This document shows, in pieces, positions 26,803-36,900 of a stretch of 64,000 nt of DNA. Each line of letters starts with the position of its first letter. Within the stretch, counting starts at the first letter, position 1. The notes beneath the pieces are model-generated. The model had not been told where the DNA came from. It ran no database searches and was given only the letters and a program-made list of their open reading frames with translations. Source of the DNA: Halobacillus campisalis (GTDB lineage Bacteria; Bacillota; Bacilli; Bacillales; Halobacillaceae); contig NZ_JAPVRC010000001.1 of NCBI RefSeq assembly GCF_030345335.1, forward strand, positions 310,001 to 374,000, in the 5' to 3' direction. The position numbers and the translations under genes are program-made.

Positions 26803-26816
26803 TCATACAACCTCAT

Positions 26817-27512
26817 TTAATCTTCTTCAAGCCAATTATAATATAAAGATACATCCCGTTTCGTTCTCGGCTTATCAGAATTATTTTTCGATTGACCTTG
26901 CCTGAATTTCTTTCCGTGCTGTCTTGCCTGATCAACCGTCTGAATTCCTTTTTTCTTCCATTCCCTTAAAATTCGGTCAATATATTTGAAATTGAGCTTC
27001 CCCATGAGTACAGCTTCTCGCAGAGCAGCTTTGATCAGAGCTGGTTCCTGTTCTTCTTGATCAAGCCATATATTAATATTCTCTATTTCAAATGGTGACA
27101 GCGGCCGGCCGAATTCTTGTTCAAAAAGAGGAAACAAGTTATCCACTTGTTCTGGCGGCTGTTTTTTTGTGACAGGCGCGCGGAACAATTTAGCCCATAA
27201 AGGCTCTAAAGAGTAGCACTCATTGCCCACTCTTTGTTCATGGTCCTTTTGCTCAATTTTCAAAAGCTGTTTTTGTAATAAACTTCTTAGAATCTTAGAG
27301 CATTCTTCCTCAGAAAATGAAGTTCGCTCTGAAATTTCATCAGGTGTAGGAAACGTGTTCCCTTCTGAATTAAATTGGAACAGCTGCAGAATAGTCACTA
27401 ATTCTTTTTCTGCTATCCCTAAGCTTCGATACCCAGTAATCAATGTTTTTGGAATTGATATTTGCCCTTCCATGATTGTTTGAAACTTTTGGTAGTCAGC
27501 GATAATGATCAC
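26817..27512 (-). CDS. dnaD: DnaD, replication initiation/primosome protein
   Basis: About 231 residues. Acts with DnaB/DnaI to load the helicase at oriC and stalled forks. An N-terminal winged-helix domain (to about 120) and C-terminal DnaD domain 'LSPFEIENINIW' ... 'GKLNFKYIDRILREWKKKG' are clear, ending in 'YYNWLEED' like the B. subtilis protein. The start is uncertain: the GTG at 27512 is inside a GAGGTGAT sequence that would itself be the ribosome site, so a rare ATT or a later codon is possible. Confidence 0.92.
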   Translation of the reverse strand: MIIIADYQKFQTIMEGQISIPKTLITGYRSLGIAEKELVTILQLFQFNSEGNTFPTPDEISERTSFSEEECSKILRSLLQKQLLKIEQKDHEQRVGNECYSLEPLWAKLFRAPVTKKQPPEQVDNLFPLFEQEFGRPLSPFEIENINIWLDQEEQEPALIKAALREAVLMGKLNFKYIDRILREWKKKGIQTVDQARQHGKKFRQGQSKNNSDKPRTKRDVSLYYNWLEED

Positions 27513-27534
27513 CTCATTCTTGGTTGTTAAATAA

Positions 27535-27570
27535 GGAAAACACCGATAAAAATTGGAATCGGTGTTTTCC
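27535..27570 (-). terminator. Terminator-like hairpin after asnS
   Basis: GGAAAACACCGAT / ATCGGTGTTTTCC, a perfect 13-bp stem, 10-nt loop. No strong T-run follows on the minus strand (TTATTT), so termination may be partial and dnaD may be read through from asnS. Confidence 0.65.
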
Positions 27571-27587
27571 CTCTAGCTATCGAATGA

Positions 27588-28880
27588 TTATGGATATAAG
27601 CGGTTTAACAGCCTTGGGAAAGGAATAGTTTCGCGTACATGCTCTACTCCAGAGAGCCAGGCAACCGTTCGTTCTAAACCTAGCCCAAAACCAGAGTGAG
27701 GGACGCTGCCATATTCACGCAGCTGCAGGTACCACTGATAGGCATCTCCAGTCAAACCATGCTCCTCGTATCTTTGGCGCATCAGCTCAAGGTCATCGAT
27801 ACGCTGTGAACCTCCAATAATTTCTCCATACCCTTCTGGTGCTATTAAGTCAGCACAGAGCACGACCTCTGGGCGGTCAGGATCCGGTTTCATATAAAAA
27901 GCCTTGATTTCAGCCGGGTAATTTGTAATGAAAACAGGCTTATCATAGCTTTCTGCAATCGCCGTTTCATGAGGAGCACCAAAGTCTTCTCCCCACTCTA
28001 TATCATCAAAGCCTTTCTCTTTCAAAAACGACACTGCATCATCGTAGCTGATGCGAGGGAAAGGGGCTTTGATTTTTTCTAATACCGAAGTATCCCGTTC
28101 AAGTGCCTCTAAATCTAATCGGCAGTTATCTAAAACAGCTTGTACGACATGAGATACATATTGCTCTTGAACTTCCAAACTGTCTTCATGATTCATGAAT
28201 GCCATTTCCGGCTCAATCATCCAGAACTCAATCAAATGACGTCGAGTTTTGGATTTTTCTGCTCGAAATGTTGGGCCGAAGCTGAATACTTTCCCAAAAG
28301 CCATAGCAGCCGCTTCCATATAAAGCTGGCCGCTTTGAGACAAGTATGCATCTTCATCGAAATACTTCGTATGGAAAAGCTCGGTAGAACCTTCCGCAGA
28401 AGAGCCAGTTAATATTGGAGGATCAATTTTCACATAACCATTCACGTTGAAAAACTCGTAGGTTGCACGTATGATTTCATTTCTAATTTTCATTACTGCA
28501 TGTTGTTTTCTTGAACGCAGCCATAAGTGACGATGGTCCATCAGGAATTCTGTTCCGTGTTCTTTCGGTGTAATCGGATAGTCCTTTGCTTCCTGTATGA
28601 TTTCAAATCCGCTTACCTGCATCTCGTATCCAAAGGAAGACCGAGTGTCTTCGACGATCACACCTGTTACATACAAAGATGATTCCTGTGTAAGAGCTTT
28701 TGCTTCCTGAAACTTTTCATCGCCTAATTCTGCTTTTACAGCTACTCCCTGCATGAATCCTGTACCATCTCGTAATTGTAGAAAAGCGATCTTTCCGCTG
28801 GAACGCTTGTTCTGGAGCCAGGCTCCTATCGTTACTTCTTCTCCTACATGTTTAGATACTTCAGCAATCGTTGTTTTCAA
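27588..28880 (-). CDS. asnS: Asparaginyl-tRNA synthetase
   Basis: 430 residues, class IIb synthetase charging tRNA-Asn. N-terminal OB-fold anticodon domain ('[20 protein letters not shown]'), class II motif 2 '[11 protein letters not shown]' and motif 3 '[12 protein letters not shown]'. I start at TTG 28880 (M-K-T-T-I), seven bases after GGAGGT; this matches the known Bacillus N-terminus, and the longer frame places the SD inside the protein. It follows aspB, which makes aspartate for asparagine synthesis. Confidence 0.96.
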   Translation of the reverse strand: MKTTIAEVSKHVGEEVTIGAWLQNKRSSGKIAFLQLRDGTGFMQGVAVKAELGDEKFQEAKALTQESSLYVTGVIVEDTRSSFGYEMQVSGFEIIQEAKDYPITPKEHGTEFLMDHRHLWLRSRKQHAVMKIRNEIIRATYEFFNVNGYVKIDPPILTGSSAEGSTELFHTKYFDEDAYLSQSGQLYMEAAAMAFGKVFSFGPTFRAEKSKTRRHLIEFWMIEPEMAFMNHEDSLEVQEQYVSHVVQAVLDNCRLDLEALERDTSVLEKIKAPFPRISYDDAVSFLKEKGFDDIEWGEDFGAPHETAIAESYDKPVFITNYPAEIKAFYMKPDPDRPEVVLCADLIAPEGYGEIIGGSQRIDDLELMRQRYEEHGLTGDAYQWYLQLREYGSVPHSGFGLGLERTVAWLSGVEHVRETIPFPRLLNRLYP

Positions 28881-28902
28881 TGTTTCTACCTCCAACTTAA
28901 CG

Positions 28903-30087
28903 TTAAGATTGATGTTTTTCGATAAAACGTTTGATCCGCTTCGATGCTTCTTCTAATTGATCTAAAGACGTGGCATACGAAAGACGCACATTATCAGGAG
29001 AACCAAATCCTGAACCCGGAACTAGAGCCACTTTTTCTTCATCCAATAAAGCTGTGACAAAGCCATCTACTTCGTCGAATCCACAAGACGATGAGGCTTC
29101 TTTCACATTCGGGAAAAGATAAAAAGCACCCTTAGGTTTTTCACAATAAACACCAGGGATATCCACTAACCAGCCATGCAGCTGATTTAAGCGGTCTTTA
29201 AAAGCGTTTCTCATTTCTTCCACCTGTTCATTAGAACCCTCATAGGCAGCCAAGGCTCCGTATTGGGCGATGGACGTAGGATTCGAAGTAGAATGGGACG
29301 CCATGTTCGTCATAGCTTTAATAATATCCCTTCTCCCTAGTGCATAACCGATTCTCCAACCTGTCATCGAATGGGATTTGGAAACACCATTGATAACGAC
29401 GGTTTGCTCGTAAAGATCATCAGAGAGCTGTGCGATTGAAACATGGGGTTCACTCGTGTAAATCAGCTTCTCATAAATTTCATCAGAAACGATTAACAGG
29501 TCGTGTTCGATACAGACTTCACCTAATGCCTGCAGTTCCTCTTTAGAGTACATCATCCCTGTCGGATTGCTTGGCGAATTAATAATAACCGCTTTTGTCT
29601 TTTCCGTAATGGACTGCTTCAACTTCTCCGGTGTTAATTTGAATTGCTGCTCTTCCTCAGTTTCAACAATGATCGGACGGCCTTCAGCCAGTTTGATTTG
29701 CTCAGGGTAACTGACCCAGTATGGAGCAGGTACGATGACTTCATCGTCTTTGTTCAGTAAAACCTGAAACAGGGTAAATAGTGCATGCTTTGCTCCCGTC
29801 GTCACAATTACCTGGTCTTGACCGTAAGACAAGCCTTGATCTCTGTCCATTTTACGAATTATCGCTTGTTTCAAATCTGGAATACCTCCAGCAGGTGTGT
29901 ACTTCGTCTGACCTTCATCCATTGATCGTTTTGCAGCTTCAATTATGTGAGCGGGAGTATTAAAATCGGGTTCACCAGCTCCCAAGCCAATAACATCATG
30001 ACCTTCCGCTTTTAATTCTTTCGCTTTTGCTGTGATTGCTAACGTACTTGATGGGGTTAGGGATTTTACTCGCTGTGCTAAATCCAA
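28903..30087 (-). CDS. aspB: Aspartate aminotransferase, class I
   Basis: 394 residues, PLP-dependent, making aspartate from oxaloacetate and glutamate. '[12 protein letters not shown]' near 36, 'NSPSNPTG' and the PLP Lys in '[14 protein letters not shown]'. I start at TTG 30087, eight bases after AAGGAG; a GTG three codons upstream overlaps that site. Length and N-terminus agree with B. subtilis AspB (393). Lies between ypmB and asnS. Confidence 0.94.
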   Translation of the reverse strand: MDLAQRVKSLTPSSTLAITAKAKELKAEGHDVIGLGAGEPDFNTPAHIIEAAKRSMDEGQTKYTPAGGIPDLKQAIIRKMDRDQGLSYGQDQVIVTTGAKHALFTLFQVLLNKDDEVIVPAPYWVSYPEQIKLAEGRPIIVETEEEQQFKLTPEKLKQSITEKTKAVIINSPSNPTGMMYSKEELQALGEVCIEHDLLIVSDEIYEKLIYTSEPHVSIAQLSDDLYEQTVVINGVSKSHSMTGWRIGYALGRRDIIKAMTNMASHSTSNPTSIAQYGALAAYEGSNEQVEEMRNAFKDRLNQLHGWLVDIPGVYCEKPKGAFYLFPNVKEASSSCGFDEVDGFVTALLDEEKVALVPGSGFGSPDNVRLSYATSLDQLEEASKRIKRFIEKHQS

Positions 30088-30102
30088 TTTCGTCACTCCT
30101 TA

Positions 30103-30639
30103 TCATGATTGTGTTTGTCGAAAAGCGAATCGTTGAACTTCTTCACCATTCTCAACATCTAAGTATTCAAAAACATAGCGGCTGCTTTCATCTGTATACG
30201 TTACTTCCCATACCGGGCGGTTTTCTTCATAAGCCAATTGAACATCGATGAATTCACAGCCAGTACACTGAGCACCATTGGCTACGGCCGTGCTTTCACT
30301 AATCATATCTTCCTTCGGGATGCTCGTCATCTCTTCTTTTTCAGCAAGATTGATGAATACATAGGTCTCTACACCGTCGGAATTTTCTCCAAAAGCTATA
30401 TAAACAGGGAATTCCCCATTATAACGCGCCACTTCTTTCACATCGGTCAACAGCCCTTCTGATTCTGCAAAATTACTTGCTTCGGCAAATTGACTTGTCC
30501 TGCTGTCTTCTATATGGAGATACATCCAGGTCAATACACCTATAAATATGATTAGTAATACACCGAGGGTAACTAGAACCCACCGCACCCACTTAGGTAC
30601 GGTAAATCGTGAAGACGGCTGTGTCTCGATCATCTTCAT
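30103..30639 (-). CDS. ypmB: YpmB-like membrane-anchored protein
   Basis: About 178 residues: basic N-terminus, one transmembrane helix (about 20-40), then an extracytoplasmic part with 'VWEVTYTDESSRYVFEYLDVENGE', which matches the C-terminal PepSY-like repeat of YpmB/DUF5590 proteins. A CTGC motif (two Cys, spacing two) lies at about residues 122-125; I do not recall it in B. subtilis YpmB. The start lies inside ypmA in another frame, 47 bases overlapping; a later start is possible. Role unknown. Confidence 0.8.
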   Translation of the reverse strand: MKMIETQPSSRFTVPKWVRWVLVTLGVLLIIFIGVLTWMYLHIEDSRTSQFAEASNFAESEGLLTDVKEVARYNGEFPVYIAFGENSDGVETYVFINLAEKEEMTSIPKEDMISESTAVANGAQCTGCEFIDVQLAYEENRPVWEVTYTDESSRYVFEYLDVENGEEVQRFAFRQTQS

Positions 30640-30763
30640 CTAAAGCCATTCCAAACATTAAGTTTTCTTCCTTCAGCGTACGGTTCAGAGTATCTACAAT
30701 TTTATAAAGATCGTCTGTTTTCTGAACTCGTACGGTAGAAAGAGTTTCAATTTTATTTGCCAT
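30593..30763 (-). CDS. ypmA: YpmA, DUF4264 small protein
   Basis: 56 residues. The run 'VRVQKTDDLYKIVDTLNRTL' and ending 'AVFTIYRT' match B. subtilis YpmA closely, including length. GGGAG lies nine bases before the ATG at 30763. Function unknown; it sits in the conserved dinG-ypmA-ypmB-aspB-asnS order and overlaps ypmB by 47 bases in a different frame. Confidence 0.9.
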   Translation of the reverse strand: MANKIETLSTVRVQKTDDLYKIVDTLNRTLKEENLMFGMALDEDDRDTAVFTIYRT

Positions 30764-30859
30764 TGCACATTTCTCCCAACTATTGATTTGGCTCCTACTC
30801 GGTAAATACTTGTATTATTATAACAGGAATGAAAAGAAATTTAATCCTTCACTGTGCTT

Positions 30860-33655
30860 TTACAGCCAATCTTCCATCTGTTTTATCAATTTATTCGTCG
30901 ATTCATGTGTGACAGGTATATCCGGTATCGACGAGAGGAAGTATTTACCGTAGCTGGATTCAATGATCCGTTGATCACATATAAACACTATACCACGATC
31001 TGTACTAGAACGTATGAGACGGCCGAACCCCTGTCTGAAACGGATAATTGCTTCAGGTAGAGAGTATTCCATGAACGGATTTTTCCCTAGCTGTCTTACT
31101 AATTGCTCCCTCTTAGACTGCACAGGCTGTCCAGGCGGCTGAAACGGCAGTCTTACGATGACCAGACAAGATAAATCATCTCCGGGAATATCTACCCCTT
31201 CCCAGAAAGAGCTTGTTCCAAGGAGAATCGACTGGTCAAATGCCTGGAAGTTCTTTTTCAACCGATCCCTGCTGCCGCTTGAGACTCCTTGACCAAATAT
31301 CATATACTCTTCAGGGTTAATCAATTCCTTCAGTAGATAGTAAGTTTTCTTCAGCATATCGTAAGAAGTGAATAAAACGAGCATCCTGCCTTTTGTGATA
31401 TGGGCCATTGAGTAAATAGCCTCACTGACTGAATAAATAAATTCCTCCTGGTTATCTCTCACATTAGGAAAATCATTCGGCACCATTAATTTTACATTTT
31501 GATCAAAAGAATAGGGAGATGGAATGTTCTCTTCGATCAATCTGTTATCGTTTGTAATACCGAGAGAGCCCTTTATAAAATTAAAAGAACGATTCGTAGT
31601 CAAGGTCGCGCTTGTAACGATCACACTTTGTTTGCTTGAAAACAAACGCTCTCTCAGTATCTGATTCAATTGGACAGGTTCGCTGAACATGTATAAGGAA
31701 TGGTTAGGTCCTTCCCCTTCGATTTCAATCCACTTCGCTTCGTTCTCATTTGCTTCTAGTGGACTAAAATAAGAATACAGCTGATTTTCAATTTTTTCGC
31801 AAATCATGATGGAGTGATCTAAACGATTCAAAAGGATCGCAGGCTCTTTACTGCTGGAACTTCTGGCAGCTGGCAGGAGCTGATCCTTCATCGATAGCAT
31901 CAGCCTTTTGATAGATGAAATGTTAGAAAGAAATCGATTCGTCATTTCTTCTGCTGTTTCTAGCAGGCGCTTATCTTTTTCATCTTCCAAAGAATACTGG
32001 ATTCTTCCTATGTCACTTTTTGATTTGCCGGCCTGACGGCTTTTTCTTATTCCCTGGTAAAGGTATCTCATTAATTGATTCAACTCATCTTTAGCTTTAT
32101 CAATTGCTTGACGATGACGATCGAGCAGCTGCATGAAAGCCGTGCCGCCTTCTTTGAAATATCTTTCAGAAAACTGTTCGCCCATTTGAGAAAGCTGTCT
32201 TTGCAGTTCCTTATAATTCAAACGAATTCCGAAATATCGACTGGCTACAGACTCTAACTGGTGCCCTTCATCGATGATGATTTTATCGTAAGGCGGAAGG
32301 TGTTTTTCTGAACTAATCAGATCTAAACAAAGTATGGAATGATTCGTAATGATAATGTTTGCTTGAGATGCTTTCTTCTCAGCCCATTCAAAATAAGATG
32401 CTTCAGATTTCAACTGTACGGCTTTTTTGGACTGTTCTGCTGAAACCTTGTGCCAAAATTGCTGACCATTAGAAGGGAGCTGGATTTCGTCTATATCACC
32501 TGTCGTCGTCTGTGTAAGCCAAACAAGAATCATTGATTTAGCCAAAGCTTCATCGTAATTATCATGGACAGAATTTTCCAATTCATAACTGAAATGAACG
32601 AGTGAAATGTAGTGACTGCGTCCCTTGAACAACTCAGCCTTCACCGGTTGATCTAAAGCCTCGGCAATTTTAGGTACCTCATCTTTGAGCAATTGATTCT
32701 GAAGGGAAGTCGTATGTGTCGATACCACTATTCTCTGCTGGTTTTTGATCGAATAGTACAAGGCAGAAACCAAGTAAGCCAGCGACTTGCCGGTTCCTGC
32801 TCCCGCTTCAAGCAGAGCATGGCGACGTTCTGTCAATGATTGATGCACGAGGTCGGACATTTTCCTCTGGCCTTCTCTTTGTTCAAAATCGAGCATGGAG
32901 CGCTTGAATCCCTCCTCCCCCTCGTATAGATTTTCCAGCCACTCCTCATAATTCTCTGATATTTCAAAACCGTCGGTATGGGCGGAAGGTAATTTTCTAA
33001 CAGCAATTCCATGCCAAAGAGTATACTCTTCTTCTTGATCTGCACGGTATCTCACTCGGTTTAAAGCTTCCTCGATAAATTCCCGAAAGCCGCTCTTCAG
33101 CTTTGACGTGACTTTTAAGAGATGGGTAAGTGTCCGCTCCGGTAACTTGTAAAGCGAATCAAGTAGATAGATGAGCAATTCGCCAGTCACTTGTGCGTCT
33201 GATAACGCACGGTGCGGACGATCATGACCAAAGTTAAGAGCCTCAGAAATCCTGCCCAATTTGAAGCTGGGTGACGTCGGTATCAGAACTCTGGCCAATT
33301 CTACTGTATCGATTATTTGATTATTTAAGGAGGAAAAACCACAAGCATTCAATTCTGCGTTTAAGAACCCTAAATCGAATTCTATATTATGTGCAACTAT
33401 GTATGCATTCTTAAATAACCCATAGACTTCCTCAGCTATTTCCGAAAACAGAGGAGCATGGGAAACGTCCTCATCGTCTATTCCTGTCAGAGATGTGATA
33501 AACGGAGGGATATCCCTTTCAGGGTAGACCAGACTGGAGAATTCCTTCACCACCCGACTATCTTTAAGCACTACTATTCCTATTTCTATAATACGATCTT
33601 TCTTAGATGATGCATTTCCGGTTGTTTCTAAATCTACTACGGCAAAAGTAGCCAT
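30860..33655 (-). CDS. dinG: DinG-like helicase with DnaQ-type 3'-5' exonuclease domain
   Basis: 931 residues. N-terminal DnaQ/epsilon exonuclease domain (D-E-T 'VVDLETTG' at 6-13, 'HNIEFDLGFL', 'HRALSDA') joined to a superfamily 2 XPD-type helicase (Walker A GAGTGKSL near 285, DEGH near 460, 'SSFWEGVDIPG', 'QGFGRLIRS'). This is the Firmicutes type of DinG/YoaA; the Fe-S cysteines of the E. coli type are missing. Exonuclease activity on ssDNA/RNA was reported for S. aureus DinG. ATG with GGAGGGG. Confidence 0.95.
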   Translation of the reverse strand: MATFAVVDLETTGNASSKKDRIIEIGIVVLKDSRVVKEFSSLVYPERDIPPFITSLTGIDDEDVSHAPLFSEIAEEVYGLFKNAYIVAHNIEFDLGFLNAELNACGFSSLNNQIIDTVELARVLIPTSPSFKLGRISEALNFGHDRPHRALSDAQVTGELLIYLLDSLYKLPERTLTHLLKVTSKLKSGFREFIEEALNRVRYRADQEEEYTLWHGIAVRKLPSAHTDGFEISENYEEWLENLYEGEEGFKRSMLDFEQREGQRKMSDLVHQSLTERRHALLEAGAGTGKSLAYLVSALYYSIKNQQRIVVSTHTTSLQNQLLKDEVPKIAEALDQPVKAELFKGRSHYISLVHFSYELENSVHDNYDEALAKSMILVWLTQTTTGDIDEIQLPSNGQQFWHKVSAEQSKKAVQLKSEASYFEWAEKKASQANIIITNHSILCLDLISSEKHLPPYDKIIIDEGHQLESVASRYFGIRLNYKELQRQLSQMGEQFSERYFKEGGTAFMQLLDRHRQAIDKAKDELNQLMRYLYQGIRKSRQAGKSKSDIGRIQYSLEDEKDKRLLETAEEMTNRFLSNISSIKRLMLSMKDQLLPAARSSSSKEPAILLNRLDHSIMICEKIENQLYSYFSPLEANENEAKWIEIEGEGPNHSLYMFSEPVQLNQILRERLFSSKQSVIVTSATLTTNRSFNFIKGSLGITNDNRLIEENIPSPYSFDQNVKLMVPNDFPNVRDNQEEFIYSVSEAIYSMAHITKGRMLVLFTSYDMLKKTYYLLKELINPEEYMIFGQGVSSGSRDRLKKNFQAFDQSILLGTSSFWEGVDIPGDDLSCLVIVRLPFQPPGQPVQSKREQLVRQLGKNPFMEYSLPEAIIRFRQGFGRLIRSSTDRGIVFICDQRIIESSYGKYFLSSIPDIPVTHESTNKLIKQMEDWL

Positions 33656-33689
33656 GCCTTCCCCTCCTTTAACACTTCCCCAACATAAA

Positions 33690-33736
33690 GCAAGGACCTT
33701 GCCCTAACAATTGGCAAAGATCCTCACTCTTGCTCA
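33690..33736 (-). terminator. Possible terminator after panD
   Basis: Imperfect hairpin on the minus strand, AGGATCTTTGCC with GGGCAAGGTCCT, but no proper T-run. Weak. Confidence 0.4.
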
Positions 33737-33807
33737 CTACCATATTCAAAACGCTTCTCGGCAATGGATTATTATGCTCAGCGTGAATCCAAAGACGAGC
33801 CACTTCT

Positions 33808-34197
33808 TTATAGAGTCATCGCAGTCAGCGGAGGCTCTTCTTCTATAATCTCTCTTACTTTATTATTCTCATCCATAATTGCGATCTTCGGCTTAAATTC
33901 TCCCAACTCTTCTTTGCTCACCATAGCATAGGAGACGATGATAATGACATCATCAGGCTGGACAAGCCGGGCTGCGGCTCCATTGAGGCATACTACTCCA
34001 CTGCCTCTTTCTCCTGCAATCACATAAGTCTCGAGACGTGCTCCGTTATTATTATTAACAATCTGTACTTTTTCATGAGGTAAAATGTCTACCATCTCTA
34101 ATAAGTCTTGATCAATCGTTATACTGCCCACGTAGTTTAAATTGGCCTCTGTTACGCGAGCTCGATGGATCTTAGCTTTCATCATTGTTCGAAACAT
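33808..34197 (-). CDS. panD: Aspartate 1-decarboxylase proenzyme
   Basis: 129 residues. Pyruvoyl enzyme making beta-alanine for pantothenate. The self-cleavage site Gly-Ser lies in NYVGSITID (about residues 24-25), where Ser becomes the pyruvoyl group. Start at 34197, after AAGGAGG; a longer frame reaches into panC. Last gene of panB-panC-panD, whose products supply the three steps to pantothenate with panE elsewhere. Confidence 0.96.
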   Translation of the reverse strand: MFRTMMKAKIHRARVTEANLNYVGSITIDQDLLEMVDILPHEKVQIVNNNNGARLETYVIAGERGSGVVCLNGAAARLVQPDDVIIIVSYAMVSKEELGEFKPKIAIMDENNKVREIIEEEPPLTAMTL

Positions 34198-34213
34198 GAT
34201 GTATCCTCCTTGA

Positions 34214-35080
34214 TCAATTACCCTTATCGAGACTTGCTTCATTTAAGATAACATTGTCTATCAACCTTGCTCTCTCATAAAAAACAGCGATAGCAAGTAT
34301 AACTTGACGATCGATTTTCTCTAATGGTTCAAGTTCAGGGTAAGATAATAACTCAATATAGTCTATTTTACCACGAGTCTTATTTTCAAGAAACTGTCTA
34401 GTTTTTTGCAGCACGGCAGCAGGGAGATCTTTCCCTCGTTCAATTAGCTCTTTTCCATATTGCAGCGCTTCCTGAATAGACGGCGCCTCTTCTCTTTCCT
34501 TATCCGATAAGTTTACATTACGGCTGCTTTTAGCAAGCCCGTCAGCCTCACGCACCGTATCGACGGCGACTAACTCGATCGGAAAATTGAAATCCTCGAT
34601 CAAAGCGTCCACTACTGCTACTTGCTGAGCATCTTTCCTGCCGAAGTATGCGCGGTCGGGCTGACAGATGTTGAACAGTTTCGTAAGGATGGTAACGACA
34701 CCTTCAAAATGTCCCGGCCTGCTTTTTCCACATAATACATCGCCTCTTCTTACCACGGAAATATTTAATGATAAAGGCTGAGGATACATCGTTTCAGTTG
34801 TCGGAAAGAAAACCAAGTCGACTCCATGCTGTTCTGCTAAAGTCAAATCTCGTTCTTCATCTCTCGGATAGGCATCTAAGTCCTCGTTTTCACCGAACTG
34901 AAGGGGATTAACAAAAATACTTAGAACTACAACGTCGTTCTCTTCCTTCGCCTGGTCGATAAGTTTCAAATGTCCTTCATGCAAAAACCCCATGGTCGGT
35001 ACAAAGCCAACCGTTTGTCCAGATAGTTTTTTACTTGATATTTTTGCTTTCACATCATTGATAGAATTAAAAACGTCCAT
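34214..35080 (-). CDS. panC: Pantothenate synthetase
   Basis: 288 residues. Joins pantoate and beta-alanine using ATP. '[12 protein letters not shown]' near 28 is the HIGH-like nucleotide motif, 'FGRKDAQQ' near 155 the substrate part, and 'SSRNVNLS' near 190 the KMSKS-like loop. Lies 16 bases after panB and 16 before panD. Confidence 0.97.
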   Translation of the reverse strand: MDVFNSINDVKAKISSKKLSGQTVGFVPTMGFLHEGHLKLIDQAKEENDVVVLSIFVNPLQFGENEDLDAYPRDEERDLTLAEQHGVDLVFFPTTETMYPQPLSLNISVVRRGDVLCGKSRPGHFEGVVTILTKLFNICQPDRAYFGRKDAQQVAVVDALIEDFNFPIELVAVDTVREADGLAKSSRNVNLSDKEREEAPSIQEALQYGKELIERGKDLPAAVLQKTRQFLENKTRGKIDYIELLSYPELEPLEKIDRQVILAIAVFYERARLIDNVILNEASLDKGN

Positions 35081-35096
35081 AAATCATGCACCCCCG

Positions 35097-35915
35097 TTAT
35101 TTAGGAAGGAAATCAGGGTTCATCGTAAAAGTGTGCTTCGTTTCAGGGAATGCTCCAGACTTCACTTCACTTACGTAAGACTCCACCGCTTCTAACATAT
35201 TGGTATGACTATCCATGTAAGACTTCACAAATTTAGGAAGTCTATCTACACCATATTTTAAAATATCATGGTAGACGAGAACTTGTCCATCGACTTCTGC
35301 TCCAGCACCGATCCCAATGGTCGGGATTTCGAGTTGTTCAGAAATTAGCTGAGCCAGCTCTTTAGGGATGCATTCAAGTACTAAAGCGACAGCTCCAGCT
35401 TCTTCTATGCTTTTGGCATCTTCAAGCATCTGCCGTGCAGCTCTTTCATCTTTCCCCTGAACTTTATACCCTCCCAGTACATGAACAGATTGTGGAGTCA
35501 ATCCCAGGTGTCCAACTACAGGAATGCCGGCATACGTCAGTTTCTCGATCGTATGTAAAACTTCACCTGCTCCTTCTACCTTCAGAGCTTGTGCTTCGGT
35601 TGCTTGGAAAATTTCCCTTGCATTTTTCAAAGATTCTTCGATCGAAATATGGTAAGACATAAAAGGCATATCTACGACGACAAACGTATTCTTCGCACCT
35701 CTTCTTACTGCCTTCCCGTGATGGATCATGTCGCTTACCGTAACAGGAATCGTGGAGTCATAACCAAGAACGACCATCCCTAGACTATCTCCTACTAATA
35801 TCATCTCAGTACCTGCTTGTTCAGCTATTTTAGCAGAAGGGTAGTCATATGCGGTAAGCATTGTGATTTTATCCCCATCAGCTTTCATTTGGCTGAGCTT
35901 CGTCTTATTTAGCAT
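35097..35915 (-). CDS. panB: Ketopantoate hydroxymethyltransferase
   Basis: 272 residues. Adds a hydroxymethyl group from methylene-THF to ketoisovalerate. '[10 protein letters not shown]', '[16 protein letters not shown]', '[19 protein letters not shown]' and the catalytic Glu in 'LVLECIP' are seen. Two adjacent ATG codons follow AAGGAGG; I use the second (35915) for spacing. The start overlaps the end of birA. Uses folate made available by the cluster at the left of the window only in a general sense. Confidence 0.96.
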   Translation of the reverse strand: MLNKTKLSQMKADGDKITMLTAYDYPSAKIAEQAGTEMILVGDSLGMVVLGYDSTIPVTVSDMIHHGKAVRRGAKNTFVVVDMPFMSYHISIEESLKNAREIFQATEAQALKVEGAGEVLHTIEKLTYAGIPVVGHLGLTPQSVHVLGGYKVQGKDERAARQMLEDAKSIEEAGAVALVLECIPKELAQLISEQLEIPTIGIGAGAEVDGQVLVYHDILKYGVDRLPKFVKSYMDSHTNMLEAVESYVSEVKSGAFPETKHTFTMNPDFLPK

Positions 35916-36900
35916 CATATCCTCCTTCTCCCCACTGAATCTCAGCAGAATACAATTTCTCTCTCTTCCCTTCACTGTCTCTTGCTATTAAAGCACCATC
36001 AGGCTCGATCCCTACAAGGGTCGCCTCCCATGTCCGTCTCATCGTTGAGATGGTAACCTTTTCTCCAATTTTATACCCGTACGTTTCCCAGATTTCTTTT
36101 ACATAATTGAAACCTTCAGCAGCGTATTGATCATAGGTTGATTCAAACTGCTTCAATATCTCCTGGATCGTTGAAGTGATATTCCATTCTTCCTTTGATT
36201 CTGCCCTTAAGGAAGAGGCTTTATGCCTTATATCCACTGGAATCTCTTCGGCAGATTGATTGAGATTTATTCCGATACCAATGGCGACATACTGAATTTG
36301 ATCGTGCTCAGCTTGCATTTCGGTCAAAATTCCGGATACCTTCTTATGATTAATCAAAATATCGTTCGGCCATTTGATAAAGGGGATCAGCTGCGATTGA
36401 GAAGTAATTACTTTTGCCAAAACCGTAGCTGCAAGTAAAGTAATTTGGGGTGCTTGTACTGGCGATAATTCAGGACGCAGTAAAATACTCATCCAAATTC
36501 CTTTGCCTTTAGGGGAGTGCCACGGCCTGGACATTCTTCCTTTCCCTTTAATCTGCTCATCTGCAACGACTACGGTTCCGTGCGGTTTACCTTGCTTCGC
36601 CAGCTGGTGGACGATATCCTGCGTCGAATCGACTTCTTCGTAATGATGCAGTTGGTGGCCTATCCAACTCGTGCTCAATCCCCAGTGAATAGTGTTTTCA
36701 CTTGTTTTATCAGGAGATGCGATGATTCTGTACCCTTTCCTTTGCACTGCTTCCACTTCGTATCCGTCTTTCTCCAATTCTTTCATATGCTTCCATACCG
36801 CAGTGCGAGAAATATTAAGATGATCAGACAGCTGCTGCCCAGAAATATAATTATCTTCCTGATTCAATAGTTTTATGAGTCGATTTCGTGTCGATTCCAT
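35905..36900 (-). CDS. birA: BirA, biotin protein ligase and repressor
   Basis: 331 residues, bifunctional form: N-terminal winged helix ('[24 protein letters not shown]', residues about 18-41) that binds bio operators, the ligase core with '[16 protein letters not shown]' (biotinyl-AMP loop) and 'KWPNDILI', and the C-terminal SH3-like domain. Loop begins G-K-G where the common form is G-R-G. Start at 36900 aligns with B. subtilis; an ATG four codons upstream is also possible. Overlaps cca by 28 bases. Confidence 0.95.
   Translation of the reverse strand: MESTRNRLIKLLNQEDNYISGQQLSDHLNISRTAVWKHMKELEKDGYEVEAVQRKGYRIIASPDKTSENTIHWGLSTSWIGHQLHHYEEVDSTQDIVHQLAKQGKPHGTVVVADEQIKGKGRMSRPWHSPKGKGIWMSILLRPELSPVQAPQITLLAATVLAKVITSQSQLIPFIKWPNDILINHKKVSGILTEMQAEHDQIQYVAIGIGINLNQSAEEIPVDIRHKASSLRAESKEEWNITSTIQEILKQFESTYDQYAAEGFNYVKEIWETYGYKIGEKVTISTMRRTWEATLVGIEPDGALIARDSEGKREKLYSAEIQWGEGGYDAK

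Noticed and set aside
27513-27600. T-box leader for asnS
   Set aside because: The hairpin there is downstream of asnS, and upstream of asnS lies aspB with a 22-base gap, so no room for a T-box.
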